Shown here in pieces: positions 1 through 8,732 of a DNA stretch of 32,954 nt (the stretch's first letter is position 1; the number at the start of each line of letters is the position of its first letter). The DNA is taken from assembly GCA_001627865.1 (NCBI GenBank), contig LUQO01000049.1:1-32954 (forward strand), read 5' to 3'. The stretch comes from SAR324 cluster bacterium REDSEA-S27_B3. Its GTDB lineage: Bacteria; SAR324; NAC60-12. A program made the translations under genes and the position numbers. The notes beneath the pieces were generated by a model. The model saw only the letters and a program-made list of their open reading frames with translations, was not told the DNA's origin and searched no databases.

Positions 1-103
1 ATAATAAAATCCACCCCTAATAATGTCAATAGGTTAAAGGGGGAAAATTGCGATAAATGGACTTTTTACGGGATTATCAGAATTAAATGCTTATAAACTG
101 CTT

Positions 104-2791
104 TCATGTCAGGGCGGGCGGACTGATATTCGGTTCTCCTTTGCGGAAACGGAGCAGTTGTTTGCGCAAATAAGAATGACGTTCAACAGGGTAATCAACT
201 TCTCTTGCTGCCCTGCGGATTACTTCAATTGCTTTATTCTGTTCTCCGGATTGAAAATAGGCTTCTGCCAGTGTGTCCAGATTATCAATTGTAGGATTAA
301 GTTCCACAGATTTTCTGGCCAGTTCCATGCCTTTTTCAACATCACGCAATCTTCTGTCTTCCGCAGTCAGATAAAGCCATGCAAGGTTGTTCAGCACCAG
401 ATCGTGATCCGGACGCTCAGCAATAATTTTTTTATAAAGCTTGATTGTAGAGGCTTCATCTCCCAGCAAAGTAAAAACGTTTGCCAACCTGAAACTAACA
501 TCCAGTGCCTTTGGATGTTTGTTGAGAAAACGGGAGTAATGAAGTTTGCTTTTTTCCAGTTTTTCCAGTCTCTCATATATCCAGCCCAGTCGGGAGTGTA
601 TCCAGTCATTGTCCGGAAGCGCCGCCAATACAGCTTCATAATGCAGCACGGCAAGCTGATTGTTTCCTAGTATCTCATGGAAAAAACCCCATTGCTCATG
701 TATCCATGGCGGGAGCTGTTTTGAGGACATATCCTCCGGTTCCATTTTGATTTCTTCCGGAGCTTCCGCGAGCAGAAAGTGCAGATTCTTCAATACCTGC
801 CTTGTGAATGGATCAGTCCGTGCCCTGGTTATTTCATACCAGGCCTTCTCAGTCGTGCGACTTGCCAGTGCATCCAAGGCCGGACGCAGCTGCTGCAGTT
901 CTTCCCCAATCCAGCGTCGCTGCTGCTCCTCCGGCTGGAGCAGTAAATATAGAAACCATGCCCATAGACCGCCCGGATTTTCATACAACGCTCTTGTTAT
1001 GTTTTGAACCGCAAGCTTTTGTTTTTTTTGCTTCCATTGCGTGAAGCCCAGGTATGTCAGCATCAGCGAGTTATTCGGACGCAGACTCACAAGTCTGTGG
1101 AAATTATTTTCTGCATCATCCCAGCGTTCCTGCAGTTCAAACAGCCTCCCTTGTGTTTCCAGTAAAGCCAATGAGTCCGGATACTTGATCAGCCCTTTTT
1201 GCAGCAAGGATTCGGCTTCATCATACTGCTCCTCTTTCATTTTCAGCTTGGACAATTCCAAAAGCGCCCACTCCGCATCCGGATTAAGTTTCAGAAAACT
1301 GTTCAGTTCGCTTTCAGCTTTTTCTGTTTGCTGCGCATTTAGAAATATTCTGACCTGCTGTACACGCGCCCATTCAAAATCAGGTGAACTTTCCAGCGCC
1401 TTGTTAAACCAGAACAATGCTTTTTCCGGTCTTTTCATGCTGTTCTGATAGAAACCCAGTTTGGCCAGTGCTGCCGTGTTTCCGGGTTTTGCCTCAACAA
1501 AAGGCTTCAATATTTCTGCGCCTTTTTCAAAAAGCCTGCGGGATTCATAGTACTCAAGCAATTTGTCAGTAAGTTCAGATTGTACGGGAAATTTTTCCAG
1601 TCCGCGCAATAGAGTGTTTTCACCTTTTTCAAATAAAAATTCATCCCAATAAACCTGGTTCAAACGGTTCACCACATACAAATTAGCCGGAGCATTTTCC
1701 ATCAGCCATTCATAACGGGAAATGGCCTGCTGATTTTTTTCCAGTTTCTCAAGGACGAAAGCTGTCTGCTGAATAGCCCAGGCGTTTTCAGGATCATTTT
1801 TTAAGCCTTCTTCAAAAGATTCCAGTGCAGACTCCCATTTTTCCTGCGAAATGAAAACAACTCCGAGTCGAAAACTGGCCCAGGGATAAGGAGACTTCAA
1901 CTCAAGAGAACGGCCTAAATGTTTTTCAGCAAGAGCATACTTATCCTGTGTCCAGGCCCAATTCCCGTAATGCGCCTGCACCCAGCTGTCTTCAGGAAAC
2001 AATTTAAGCATGTGCTTCAGGGTTTTATGCAGTGATTCGGCAATGATTTCAGAGTTGTTCTGAGTTGCCTGATCCAGCTCTTTTTCCTGCATTACAGTAT
2101 AGCGCCGGAGGTACAGTTTTGATTCCGGAGCAAGTTCAACTGCCCGGAGCATTGCCTGCAAGGCTTTTTCAGGCTCCCTCTGTCTTTCCCATAAATCTGA
2201 AATACGCAGCCAGATATCAGGATTCATGCTGTTGATTTGACTGGCAGTAATGAGAGCCTCAAGCGCCTGTTCTGACTTTTCCGGATCATCCGGGACTGTC
2301 TTCCGGCCTAAAATAACACCAATCAGGTAATGTGCTTCAAACAAATCGGCATTCAGACTAAGCGCCTTTCCTGCGTCATCAAGCGCAAGCTGTTGATTAT
2401 CGATTCGCCAGTACATTTGCGCCCGGTCCAGTAAAAGCATTGGATTGTCCGGATGCTTGTTTATATGTTCCGTGTAAAAATTTTCTGCTTCCCTGAACCT
2501 GCCCAACCCCTGGAACAGCCTGCCTTCCAAACGGATAAGTTTGATAGAATCCGGGATATGCTGCTGTGCTTCACGCAGAACCGAAAATGTTTCAGCGTAG
2601 CGCTGCCTGCTTTCCAGATATTGAGCCAGCCTGATATAACCAAGTTCATGGATTGGATTAATACGGATAGCATTACGCAATCGGGTTTCATGTGCGTCCG
2701 GAGGCGGACTTACAATCCCCTGACAGCCTGCAGCAATCAATAATAATCCGGCTGCCAAAATCCGCGGCAGGTAATGATTTATGAAAAGCAT
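104..2791 (-). CDS. Long TPR-repeat lipoprotein
   Basis: Predicted lipoprotein of about 895 residues made almost entirely of tetratricopeptide repeats, a scaffold for protein-protein contacts in the envelope. I start at the ATG at 2789-2791 rather than at an upstream in-frame start (2833), because that places a classic signal at the N-terminus: a short charged stretch, a hydrophobic run and the lipobox LIAAGC. Repeats are visible as recurring W-x-x-L-G, A-x-x-x-F/Y and P-D/E-N spacings from about residue 30 to the C-terminus, with no catalytic domain. It is the last gene of a three-gene minus-strand operon behind an ExbB-like and an ExbD-like gene, 8 bases after the latter's stop codon. By inference it is the periplasmic or outer-membrane partner of that energised complex. 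The specific function is not known. Confidence 0.85.
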   Translation of the reverse strand: MLFINHYLPRILAAGLLLIAAGCQGIVSPPPDAHETRLRNAIRINPIHELGYIRLAQYLESRQRYAETFSVLREAQQHIPDSIKLIRLEGRLFQGLGRFREAENFYTEHINKHPDNPMLLLDRAQMYWRIDNQQLALDDAGKALSLNADLFEAHYLIGVILGRKTVPDDPEKSEQALEALITASQINSMNPDIWLRISDLWERQREPEKALQAMLRAVELAPESKLYLRRYTVMQEKELDQATQNNSEIIAESLHKTLKHMLKLFPEDSWVQAHYGNWAWTQDKYALAEKHLGRSLELKSPYPWASFRLGVVFISQEKWESALESFEEGLKNDPENAWAIQQTAFVLEKLEKNQQAISRYEWLMENAPANLYVVNRLNQVYWDEFLFEKGENTLLRGLEKFPVQSELTDKLLEYYESRRLFEKGAEILKPFVEAKPGNTAALAKLGFYQNSMKRPEKALFWFNKALESSPDFEWARVQQVRIFLNAQQTEKAESELNSFLKLNPDAEWALLELSKLKMKEEQYDEAESLLQKGLIKYPDSLALLETQGRLFELQERWDDAENNFHRLVSLRPNNSLMLTYLGFTQWKQKKQKLAVQNITRALYENPGGLWAWFLYLLLQPEEQQRRWIGEELQQLRPALDALASRTTEKAWYEITRARTDPFTRQVLKNLHFLLAEAPEEIKMEPEDMSSKQLPPWIHEQWGFFHEILGNNQLAVLHYEAVLAALPDNDWIHSRLGWIYERLEKLEKSKLHYSRFLNKHPKALDVSFRLANVFTLLGDEASTIKLYKKIIAERPDHDLVLNNLAWLYLTAEDRRLRDVEKGMELARKSVELNPTIDNLDTLAEAYFQSGEQNKAIEVIRRAAREVDYPVERHSYLRKQLLRFRKGEPNISPPALT

Positions 2792-2799
2792 GCTCAGCC

Positions 2800-3318
2800 C
2801 TAAAATTCCAGTTCCTGGTAAGGCACATCCCAATGCGGCAGCATCGGTTCCAGCCCAAAGTTTAATCCTTCAATCTGCCCAATCACAACCAGCAGCAATT
2901 CTGTGGTTAAAACTCCATCCGGATAAACAAGAATCAATGGATAATATTCTGTATTGCCAAACTGCTTTTTTATGCTTTTGTTAAGTTTTGCGAGCTGTAC
3001 AAGGTAAGCCGGAAATTCAGGTTCTTCTCCCTGCAGCTGATCCAGCAGCTGATCCAGTGAAAGGGTATATTCCCTGTTCTCAAACATATTGTAGTATTCA
3101 ACACGATCTTTGAAGCAGCGGATGAAAATCGGCTTAACGTATCCGGGGGCTCCGACCCATTCAAACTGCAGGCGTTTTGGCATTACCGGCATTTCGGCAT
3201 CATCCGGAACAACCAGCAAAAAGCTGATTGAAAGAAATGCCAATACCCCCATTGTACTGAGCAGGACGCTCAGAAAAGGGAAAAGAGTTACTCTGGGAAC
3301 ATGCGAGACATGTTTCAT
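2800..3318 (-). CDS. ExbD/TolR-like membrane protein (atypical)
   Basis: Small protein of 172 residues with one N-terminal membrane segment (about residues 11-37, starting LFPFLSVLLSTMGVLAFL) and a soluble, presumably periplasmic remainder. The FPFLSVL pattern and position directly after an ExbB/TolQ-like gene point to the ExbD/TolR partner of a proton-driven motor. Its ATG overlaps the stop codon of the upstream gene by one base (TAATG), so translation is probably coupled. Classical ExbD and TolR carry an Asp in the membrane helix that takes part in proton movement. I see no Asp or Glu before residue 39 here, so it may be a structural rather than proton-conducting partner, or a divergent family. 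Assignment rests mainly on context and the helix pattern. Confidence 0.6.
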   Translation of the reverse strand: MKHVSHVPRVTLFPFLSVLLSTMGVLAFLSISFLLVVPDDAEMPVMPKRLQFEWVGAPGYVKPIFIRCFKDRVEYYNMFENREYTLSLDQLLDQLQGEEPEFPAYLVQLAKLNKSIKKQFGNTEYYPLILVYPDGVLTTELLLVVIGQIEGLNFGLEPMLPHWDVPYQELEF

Positions 3319-4493
3319 TATTTTGAAGTCTGAGTATTGGAGGATGAATTTTCGTGCGATTGTGTTTCTTTTTCAGGTTCCGACACAGCAGAATTTACGC
3401 TTTCCGCTCGAGGACTGTCATTGATTTGGTCTTTGACTTCAAACAAAGATTCGCTGAATTTTTGAATCAAGGGCTGCAGTCCACCTACCTGTGCGGACAG
3501 ACTTTTGGAATGACTTTGGACGGATTCAAGCAGCGGAGAAACCTGCTGGCGCCAATTTTCAGAAAATTCAGCCATTTGCTCCAAATGTGTGCTGACGGCA
3601 TCATCCAGCATCTCATCACCCGGACGGACATGCAGATTAGGCAGCAGATCTTCCAGGCAGTATTCTTCAACACTGAGCAGCAAATCTTCTTCGCGTTTAC
3701 GAAGAGATGAAGAAAGCATCATCACCGGAACAACGCCGACCAAAGCAATGAAAGTGGTGCTGAAGGCCACGGATAATCCGCTTGTAACCCCACCCAGCGC
3801 CGAACGCATTTGTGCGTTTAAATCTGTTCCGTCGGTACTGCGGATGAAATCTGAAAATTCACCGATGGACTGACCGATGCCAAACACCGTGCCGATAAAG
3901 CCCAGAATTGGTATGGCCCAGATAAACACGTTCAGCAGGGTGTAGCCGCTTTGCATTCGGTTGTGGTCAATCTCTGCCTGATAATTAAGAATGGAAGTAA
4001 TTTCTTCTTTCTTGGGAATTGCTTTCAGGTGCCTTAATGTTCGGCGTACCCTGCGGAAGATTACGCTGTCCTGAAATTTTTTTACCTTCTGTTCCTGCAT
4101 GAACTGGCTGATTTCCAGTATCCTTTCATCCACATTCTTCACATAGATTCCCTTTGACAAAGAATCATGCAGCTGCTGGTTTCGGAATGCAGCGTATGCA
4201 CGATGCTGCTGGCGATACTGACGCCACTTGAACAAAATCAAAAACAACGACCAGAGAATCAGCGCAATAATTGTCTCTGAGATTCGTCCTGAAAATAACT
4301 GCAGCAGGTATTCATTTCTGACAACAGGCATCGGAAACACAAGGTAGAAGATTCCGGTGAAAAACAATCCTAGAATTAATGCTTTGAAGGCATCCAGATA
4401 TTCCATACCCGGCTGTTCGGCCAGATAGGCATGGCAATTCTGACAGTAAGCGGCGTTGTCAGGATTAGAACTTCCGCATTTTAAACACTTCAT
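3318..4493 (-). CDS. MotA/TolQ/ExbB-family channel protein with N-terminal zinc ribbon
   Basis: 391-residue membrane protein. Residues 3-20 form a zinc ribbon, C3-x2-C6 and C17-x2-C20. Hydrophobic segments follow at about 36-58 and 73-92, then a cytoplasmic loop, then the diagnostic pair of the MotA/TolQ/ExbB domain: IPILGFIGTVFGIG (about 195-208) and GVTSGLSVAFSTTFIALVG (about 235-253). The C-terminal 100 residues are hydrophilic and end in a Ser/Glu-rich tail. Family members form the pentameric stator of proton-driven motors in the inner membrane. It leads the operon with the ExbD-like and TPR lipoprotein genes. The zinc ribbon is unusual for a stator and may tie the complex to a cytoplasmic partner (inference). 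The ATG lies at 4491-4493; the Shine-Dalgarno sequence is weak. Confidence 0.85.
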   Translation of the reverse strand: MKCLKCGSSNPDNAAYCQNCHAYLAEQPGMEYLDAFKALILGLFFTGIFYLVFPMPVVRNEYLLQLFSGRISETIIALILWSLFLILFKWRQYRQQHRAYAAFRNQQLHDSLSKGIYVKNVDERILEISQFMQEQKVKKFQDSVIFRRVRRTLRHLKAIPKKEEITSILNYQAEIDHNRMQSGYTLLNVFIWAIPILGFIGTVFGIGQSIGEFSDFIRSTDGTDLNAQMRSALGGVTSGLSVAFSTTFIALVGVVPVMMLSSSLRKREEDLLLSVEEYCLEDLLPNLHVRPGDEMLDDAVSTHLEQMAEFSENWRQQVSPLLESVQSHSKSLSAQVGGLQPLIQKFSESLFEVKDQINDSPRAESVNSAVSEPEKETQSHENSSSNTQTSK

Positions 4494-4612
4494 TTGCTGC
4501 TTTTTACATTACAATGTTTTCATTTATGTTCACCGCTGCTGCTTGACGACTCAGCAGCAATTACTTACCATGAAGAATAACATACTCATTAAATAGTTTC
4601 ATTTCCAAATAA

Positions 4613-5665
4613 ATGAATTCCAGCCATCTCAACATAAAAAACTGGACACGCCATAACCTGCGTGAGTGGTTTCAAAATAATCAGAAAAGCAGCAGCGGGA
4701 ACCAGTCTTACAGGGCAGACCAGGTTTTTAACTGGCTCTATCAAAAAAGAGCGCAAAGCTTTGACCAAATGCTTAATATAGGGCGGGAAACCAGAAAAAT
4801 GCTGGAAGAAAATTTTTACATCAGCTCACAAAAGATAGCAGATTCCCTTCACTCTCAGGACGGTTCCATAAAATATCGCATACTGCTGGAAGACGGCAAC
4901 AGCATTGAATCAGTGTTCCTGCCTCACAAGAATCATAATACTATTTGTGTCTCTTCACAGGCAGGCTGCGGGATGGGTTGTGACTTTTGTATGACTGCCA
5001 GAATGGGGTTGATTCGAAATTTAAAACCTGCAGAAATCATTGACCAGGTTTTCACTGTTTTGCAGGAACTCAAGGAAAATAAAAAAATCCGAAACATTGT
5101 TTTTATGGGCATGGGGGAACCGTTCCATAATTATAATAATTTGATGCAGGCCCTTGAAATACTTACGGATGAGCACGGCTTTAATTTTTCACATCGCCGT
5201 ATCACTGTTTCCACTTCCGGACTGCTGCCAAAAATTCGACGTTTCGGCCAGGAGAAAATAAAAGCTAATCTGGCAGTTTCTCTGAACGGCGTGTCAGATG
5301 AAGTACGCACAAAACTGATGCCTGTCAATAAAGCATACAATCTGGAAAAACTGATTAAAGCCTGCAGTGAATATCCACTTGAATCACGCAAGCGCATCAC
5401 CTTTGAATACATTTTAATCCGTGACCTGACAGATTCACTTCAAGACGCGAAGGGTTTGATTCGTTTGCTGCATGGACTAAAATTCAAAATCAATTTGATC
5501 CCATACAACAGCACCGCAGATGGAAAATACCAGGCCCCTTCCCCGCAGCAGGCGCGCAGGTTTCAAAAATACCTGCTTGATCATCAGATTGTGGCGCCGC
5601 TGCGTATTTCCAAAGGACAGGACATTCAGGGAGCCTGTGGACAGCTGGCAGTAGGAGCAGAATAG
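4613..5665 (+). CDS. rlmN: 23S rRNA (adenine-2503-C2)/tRNA methyltransferase RlmN
   Basis: Radical SAM enzyme of 350 residues that methylates C2 of A2503 in 23S rRNA and, in many bacteria, A37 of some tRNAs. The radical-SAM cluster motif is visible as C-x3-C-x2-C in the stretch QAGCGMGCDFCMTARMG. The other hallmarks are present: NIVFMGMGEPFHNY, the SAM-binding and Asn-rich strand NLIPYN, and the C-terminal catalytic Cys in QGACGQLA. Length is normal for the family (350-390). It stands alone, divergent from the ExbB-like operon across a 119-base gap, and is followed by a long gene-poor stretch. The start at 4613 lacks an obvious ribosome binding site, but the N-terminal residues (NLREWF...YRADQVFNWLY) match the family, so it is near the true start. 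Confidence 0.97.
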   Translation: MNSSHLNIKNWTRHNLREWFQNNQKSSSGNQSYRADQVFNWLYQKRAQSFDQMLNIGRETRKMLEENFYISSQKIADSLHSQDGSIKYRILLEDGNSIESVFLPHKNHNTICVSSQAGCGMGCDFCMTARMGLIRNLKPAEIIDQVFTVLQELKENKKIRNIVFMGMGEPFHNYNNLMQALEILTDEHGFNFSHRRITVSTSGLLPKIRRFGQEKIKANLAVSLNGVSDEVRTKLMPVNKAYNLEKLIKACSEYPLESRKRITFEYILIRDLTDSLQDAKGLIRLLHGLKFKINLIPYNSTADGKYQAPSPQQARRFQKYLLDHQIVAPLRISKGQDIQGACGQLAVGAE

Positions 5666-5789
5666 TAGCTGCTACAGCACTTTTGCTGATGTTGAAGAAC
5701 AATTGGAAATACAGGTGATTATGCAGGTATTCAAATATATTTTTGTCTGATGTATTTGTAGAAAGTAAATTAAGTTAACCTACTGATAT

Positions 5790-6005
5790 TTATTTTTTAC
5801 TTAAAAGACAACAAAAAGTGCTGCATTGTTGATCAATTTGAATATTTGGGTCCAAAACGCGCGATGGAAGAACATTCTCCTCAGGCACAATAGGCTCAAG
5901 TTTAAACTTTTTAATATGAACTAAAAACTCGTCCATATTTTCTATTGTAATTTCTATTTGGGCTCGGTTTGAACCGCCATCAAATGGAATGTTGTACTTT
6001 TCAAA
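5790..6005 (-). pseudogene. Decayed VOC/glyoxalase-like remnant
   Basis: A minus-strand frame without a start codon runs from 6005 to the TAA at 5790-5792. It reads like the second half of a vicinal-oxygen-chelate domain: EKYNIPFDGGSNRAQIEI, then a D/E-rich turn, IKKFKLEPIVPEE, then RVLDPN where VOC proteins usually have R-x-x-DPDGN. Just upstream a second frame reads KSKEII and joins smoothly to EKYNIP if one base is removed, and a third piece reads LEIKTEPAI. This pattern suggests at least one frameshift plus loss of the N-terminus. The family call is tentative, because the HxE metal ligands of a complete domain cannot be placed. It could also be an unrelated small-protein relic. Confidence 0.35.
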
Positions 6006-6289
6006 TTATTTCTTTTGATTTATGGTGAGGTGATTTTTTTTCAAATGGCAGGCTCAGTTTTAATCTCCAACATTGTTAAGGCTCTAAACAAATGACCAAA
6101 TGTCCTTGAAAAATTATGCAGTCTTTTCAGGAGTTTAGGGTGTAAGTATAATGGGTTGGATCCCACGAATTTTTGGGATACCTATTGTTTCATTGTTCAA
6201 AGTATTCAGCTAAAACAAAGGGTCACAACACTTCAGGCGGCTTCTTTTGTAGGTAATAACATATTGAAACGGTAGTATCTTTGAGGTAA

Positions 6290-6304
6290 GTGGCGGAGAG
6301 AGAG
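6290..6304 (-). repeat. Near-copy of tRNA-Ser 3' end (possible att remnant)
   Basis: The 15 bases here match the 3' end of the tRNA-Ser(GCU) gene and its next flanking base at 11542-11556 in 14 of 15 positions and in the same orientation. This is what tyrosine-recombinase integration at a tRNA 3' end leaves at the distal edge of an island. No integrase gene remains in the window. The match is short and was found by eye, so the assignment is suggestive only; the paired 26-bp repeats nearby are the main support. Confidence 0.35.
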
Positions 6305-6352
6305 TCCTCCACTTATTATGATATCATTGATGATTTTTGAAAGTTTAACATT

Positions 6353-6378
6353 TTTACCACCATATTTACCACCAAATA
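6353..6378. repeat. 26-bp direct repeat, left copy
   Basis: Built from two TTTACCACC units separated by three bases and followed by AAATA. The right copy is at 11397-11422 in the same orientation; the two agree at 24 of 26 positions. A doubled 9-bp unit just inside both edges of a tRNA-flanked region resembles paired arm-type recombinase binding sites (inference). Confidence 0.6.
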
Positions 6379-6815
6379 GTCCGCTCAATAGCATACTATT
6401 TTAAGAGAATTAAGTGCCGGCTTTCTCCATTGCTCAGCGAGGATAGTGTTTTTATGAAAAAAGGTAAAGAAGAAATAGTAAAATGCGTTGGGGTAGACGA
6501 CTTGGGTTGAAGTGTATTTAAAAGGAATGGGCTTGTGGAGGGTTGTCTGACTGTGAAGTATTTTTGGGGGGTCAATCACAGGTGATGATGGAAATTCACT
6601 ACGGTCTTAGAGTTAGGTATCACCACCTCCTTTTAAAACACCACAGTTGATGATATTCTTAAGTTATCCTAAACCAACCATTAGGAAAACTTTAAGGCAT
6701 ATTCTCATCCTCATCTCCCTAAGAAAAAAAGGAATGAAATGAGCCGGAACAATGAAATGACATAAGATTAATGTCTTCATTGGCACGCTAGGCTTTCAAA
6801 GGTATAGCCACTACC

Positions 6816-6857
6816 TGTGTGTACCGGAATCAAACGTGTCAACTGCCGGTACACACA
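6816..6857. repeat. 12-bp perfect inverted repeat upstream of the SagB-type gene
   Basis: The arms TGTGTGTACCGG (6816-6827) and CCGGTACACACA (6846-6857) are exact reverse complements separated by 18 bases. No T-run follows, so it is not a standard terminator. It lies about 160 bases before the SagB-type start codon and could be an operator, an mRNA hairpin or the end of a lost element. Confidence 0.6.
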
Positions 6858-7019
6858 CCTGAGATGTTAAGACAACAATTAGATTCGCAAACAACATAAC
6901 TCCATGAAAGTAATCCACTTGAGTTTATCTATTGTGATAAACAATTAATCATCATTTAAATTCACGTTGCTTCAAATTACACGTAAACTGATAAATCAAT
7001 AAACCAGGGTTAAAACTGG

Positions 7020-8699
7020 ATGAAAAATTGCGATCTTGTATTTCATTATCATGATCAAACAAAACATGATTATTATCGTTATGCTGCATCTTTAGGACAT
7101 TTGGATTGGGATAATCAACCGGATCCTTTTCGTCGCTTTATAGGTAGCCGGCTCATTTCTTTACCGTTAACAGAAGTTCATCCTTCATTGGAATATGATC
7201 AACTTTATTCTCAAAAGATTCAAGCACATCCAGTTTCAGTAGAAACCATTTCAGCACTTTTTTTCTACTCATTAGCTCTTTCTGCATGGAAACAATACCA
7301 AGATACCTCATGGGCACTTCGTGTGAATCCATCCAGCGGAAATCTTCATCCAACAGAAGGATATCTTGTCATTGACAAAATTAAAGGGAAATGTTTCCTT
7401 CCAGGAGTTTACCATTACACTCCAAAGGAGCATGGATTGGAACTCCGTACTGAGTTTGGATTGGGGTTGTGGAATGAATTGATAGAGCAATTGCCACAAG
7501 GTTCCTTCATCGTGGGATTATCTTCAATTCACTGGCGAGAAGCCTGGAAATATGGTGAGCGTGCGTTTCGCTATTGTCAGCATGACATTGGGCACGCATG
7601 GGCGGCATTAGCTATTTCAGCTTCAATGCTGGGATGGAAACTCCAAATCATAAACACCATTTCAGATGAAGCAATTGCACAATTGCTCGGGTTAAATCGA
7701 TTTAATGACTTTGAAATGGAAGAGAAGGAAACCCCTGATCTTTTAGCAGTCATTGTTCCTTCAAATGATACACTCAAATCAAGTCAAAGTCTGAAACAAG
7801 AATCTATTCAAAAAATTGCAAACGGGAAATGGTATGGAAAAGCAAATAAACTGAACGAAGAATACTATCCATGGGAGATCATAGACATGGTTTCTGATGC
7901 TTGTGAAGAACAAAAATCTGATTGTGATATAGAAAAACCAAGTACGCAATTGTTTTCAGTAACTTATCCGGTCCCTGTTAATGATGTTAAACAGGAAAGA
8001 AAAAATACTTTTTTAGCTGGTCATATTATCCGTCAAAGACGTAGTGCAGTAGCAATGGATGGTGTGACTTCAATCACAAAAAAACAATTTTATGAAATGC
8101 TTAGTAGAGTGATCCCTGTAGTGGGATCTATGTTGTGGGATAGTATTGCTCAAAGGCCATTTATTCATTTAGGACTTTTTGTTCATCGGGTGGTGGGATT
8201 GATTCCCGGACTATATGCTTTAGTGAGAGATCCAGAAAAGCAGTCTCTGCTCCAAACTTCGATGCACGCTGAGTTTCAGTGGAAAACCCCTCTGGAATGC
8301 CCTCAATCGCTTCCTCTTTTTTTATTGGAAGAAAAAGAGGTTCAAAATTTAGCTGCTTCTGTGAGTTGTGGGCAGGATATTGCGGGTGCGGGTGCATTCA
8401 GTTGCGGGATGCTGGCTGAATTTGAAGAACCTATTCGACGCTTTGGAGCCCATTGGTATCGGAGATTATTTTGGGAAACTGGCATGATTGGGCAGGTTTT
8501 ATATTTGGAAGCTGAAGCAAAAGGAGTACAGGCTACAGGGATTGGTTGTTTCTTTGACAATCCAGTCCACGATGTATTTGGATTAAACGGTCATACTTTC
8601 CAAAGTTTGTATCATTTTACGATAGGAGGATCAGTGGAAGACGACCGCTTGAGTACACTTCCAAGTTACCAACACCTTGCTTCCTCATCCATCTTATGA
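7020..8699 (+). CDS. SagB/ThcOx-type nitroreductase-family dehydrogenase (tandem domains)
   Basis: 559-residue FMN-dependent oxidoreductase-like protein with two nitroreductase domains in tandem. The first half shows RVNPSSGNLHPTE (FMN-binding region, about residue 100) and the segment around ERAFRYCQHDIGHAWAALAI typical of SagB-type proteins. The second half restarts with IRQRRSAVAM (about 338) and ends with GMIGQVLYLEAEAKGVQATG and a closing TLPSYQHL. SagB enzymes oxidise azoline rings in thiazole/oxazole peptides, but many homologues like this one sit without any YcaO cyclodehydratase or precursor peptide, and none is seen nearby. The BtuF-like gene follows 33 bases downstream on the same strand, so the two probably share a transcript. 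Composition is AT-rich compared with the flanking housekeeping genes. The substrate cannot be told from sequence. Confidence 0.85.
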   Translation: MKNCDLVFHYHDQTKHDYYRYAASLGHLDWDNQPDPFRRFIGSRLISLPLTEVHPSLEYDQLYSQKIQAHPVSVETISALFFYSLALSAWKQYQDTSWALRVNPSSGNLHPTEGYLVIDKIKGKCFLPGVYHYTPKEHGLELRTEFGLGLWNELIEQLPQGSFIVGLSSIHWREAWKYGERAFRYCQHDIGHAWAALAISASMLGWKLQIINTISDEAIAQLLGLNRFNDFEMEEKETPDLLAVIVPSNDTLKSSQSLKQESIQKIANGKWYGKANKLNEEYYPWEIIDMVSDACEEQKSDCDIEKPSTQLFSVTYPVPVNDVKQERKNTFLAGHIIRQRRSAVAMDGVTSITKKQFYEMLSRVIPVVGSMLWDSIAQRPFIHLGLFVHRVVGLIPGLYALVRDPEKQSLLQTSMHAEFQWKTPLECPQSLPLFLLEEKEVQNLAASVSCGQDIAGAGAFSCGMLAEFEEPIRRFGAHWYRRLFWETGMIGQVLYLEAEAKGVQATGIGCFFDNPVHDVFGLNGHTFQSLYHFTIGGSVEDDRLSTLPSYQHLASSSIL

Positions 8700-8732
8700 T
8701 GTCATTATTCTCATTCACAATGGAGTTTCACC

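Larger units (their letters stand above)
5666..7019. other. Gene-poor, AT-rich stretch with remnants and repeats
   Basis: About 1.35 kb without an intact gene. It holds, in order: a decayed VOC-like coding remnant on the minus strand (5790-6005, extending in broken frames towards 6090), a near-copy of the tRNA-Ser 3' end (6290-6304), the left copy of a 26-bp direct repeat (6353-6378), and a 12-bp inverted repeat (6816-6857) about 160 bases before the SagB-type gene. A 64-codon open frame on the minus strand at 6385-6579 shows no family signature and no ribosome binding site. The base composition is poorer in GC than the housekeeping genes on either side. Confidence 0.6.

Noticed and set aside
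6385..6579. 64-codon open frame on the minus strand
   Set aside because: No ribosome binding site or family match, and a low-complexity Phe/Tyr stretch; a chance frame in AT-rich DNA.
6781..6870. Possible cobalamin riboswitch before the SagB/cobalamin-binding pair
   Set aside because: A GCCACTA-like string and a hairpin are present, but the B12 box and the conserved core order are missing.
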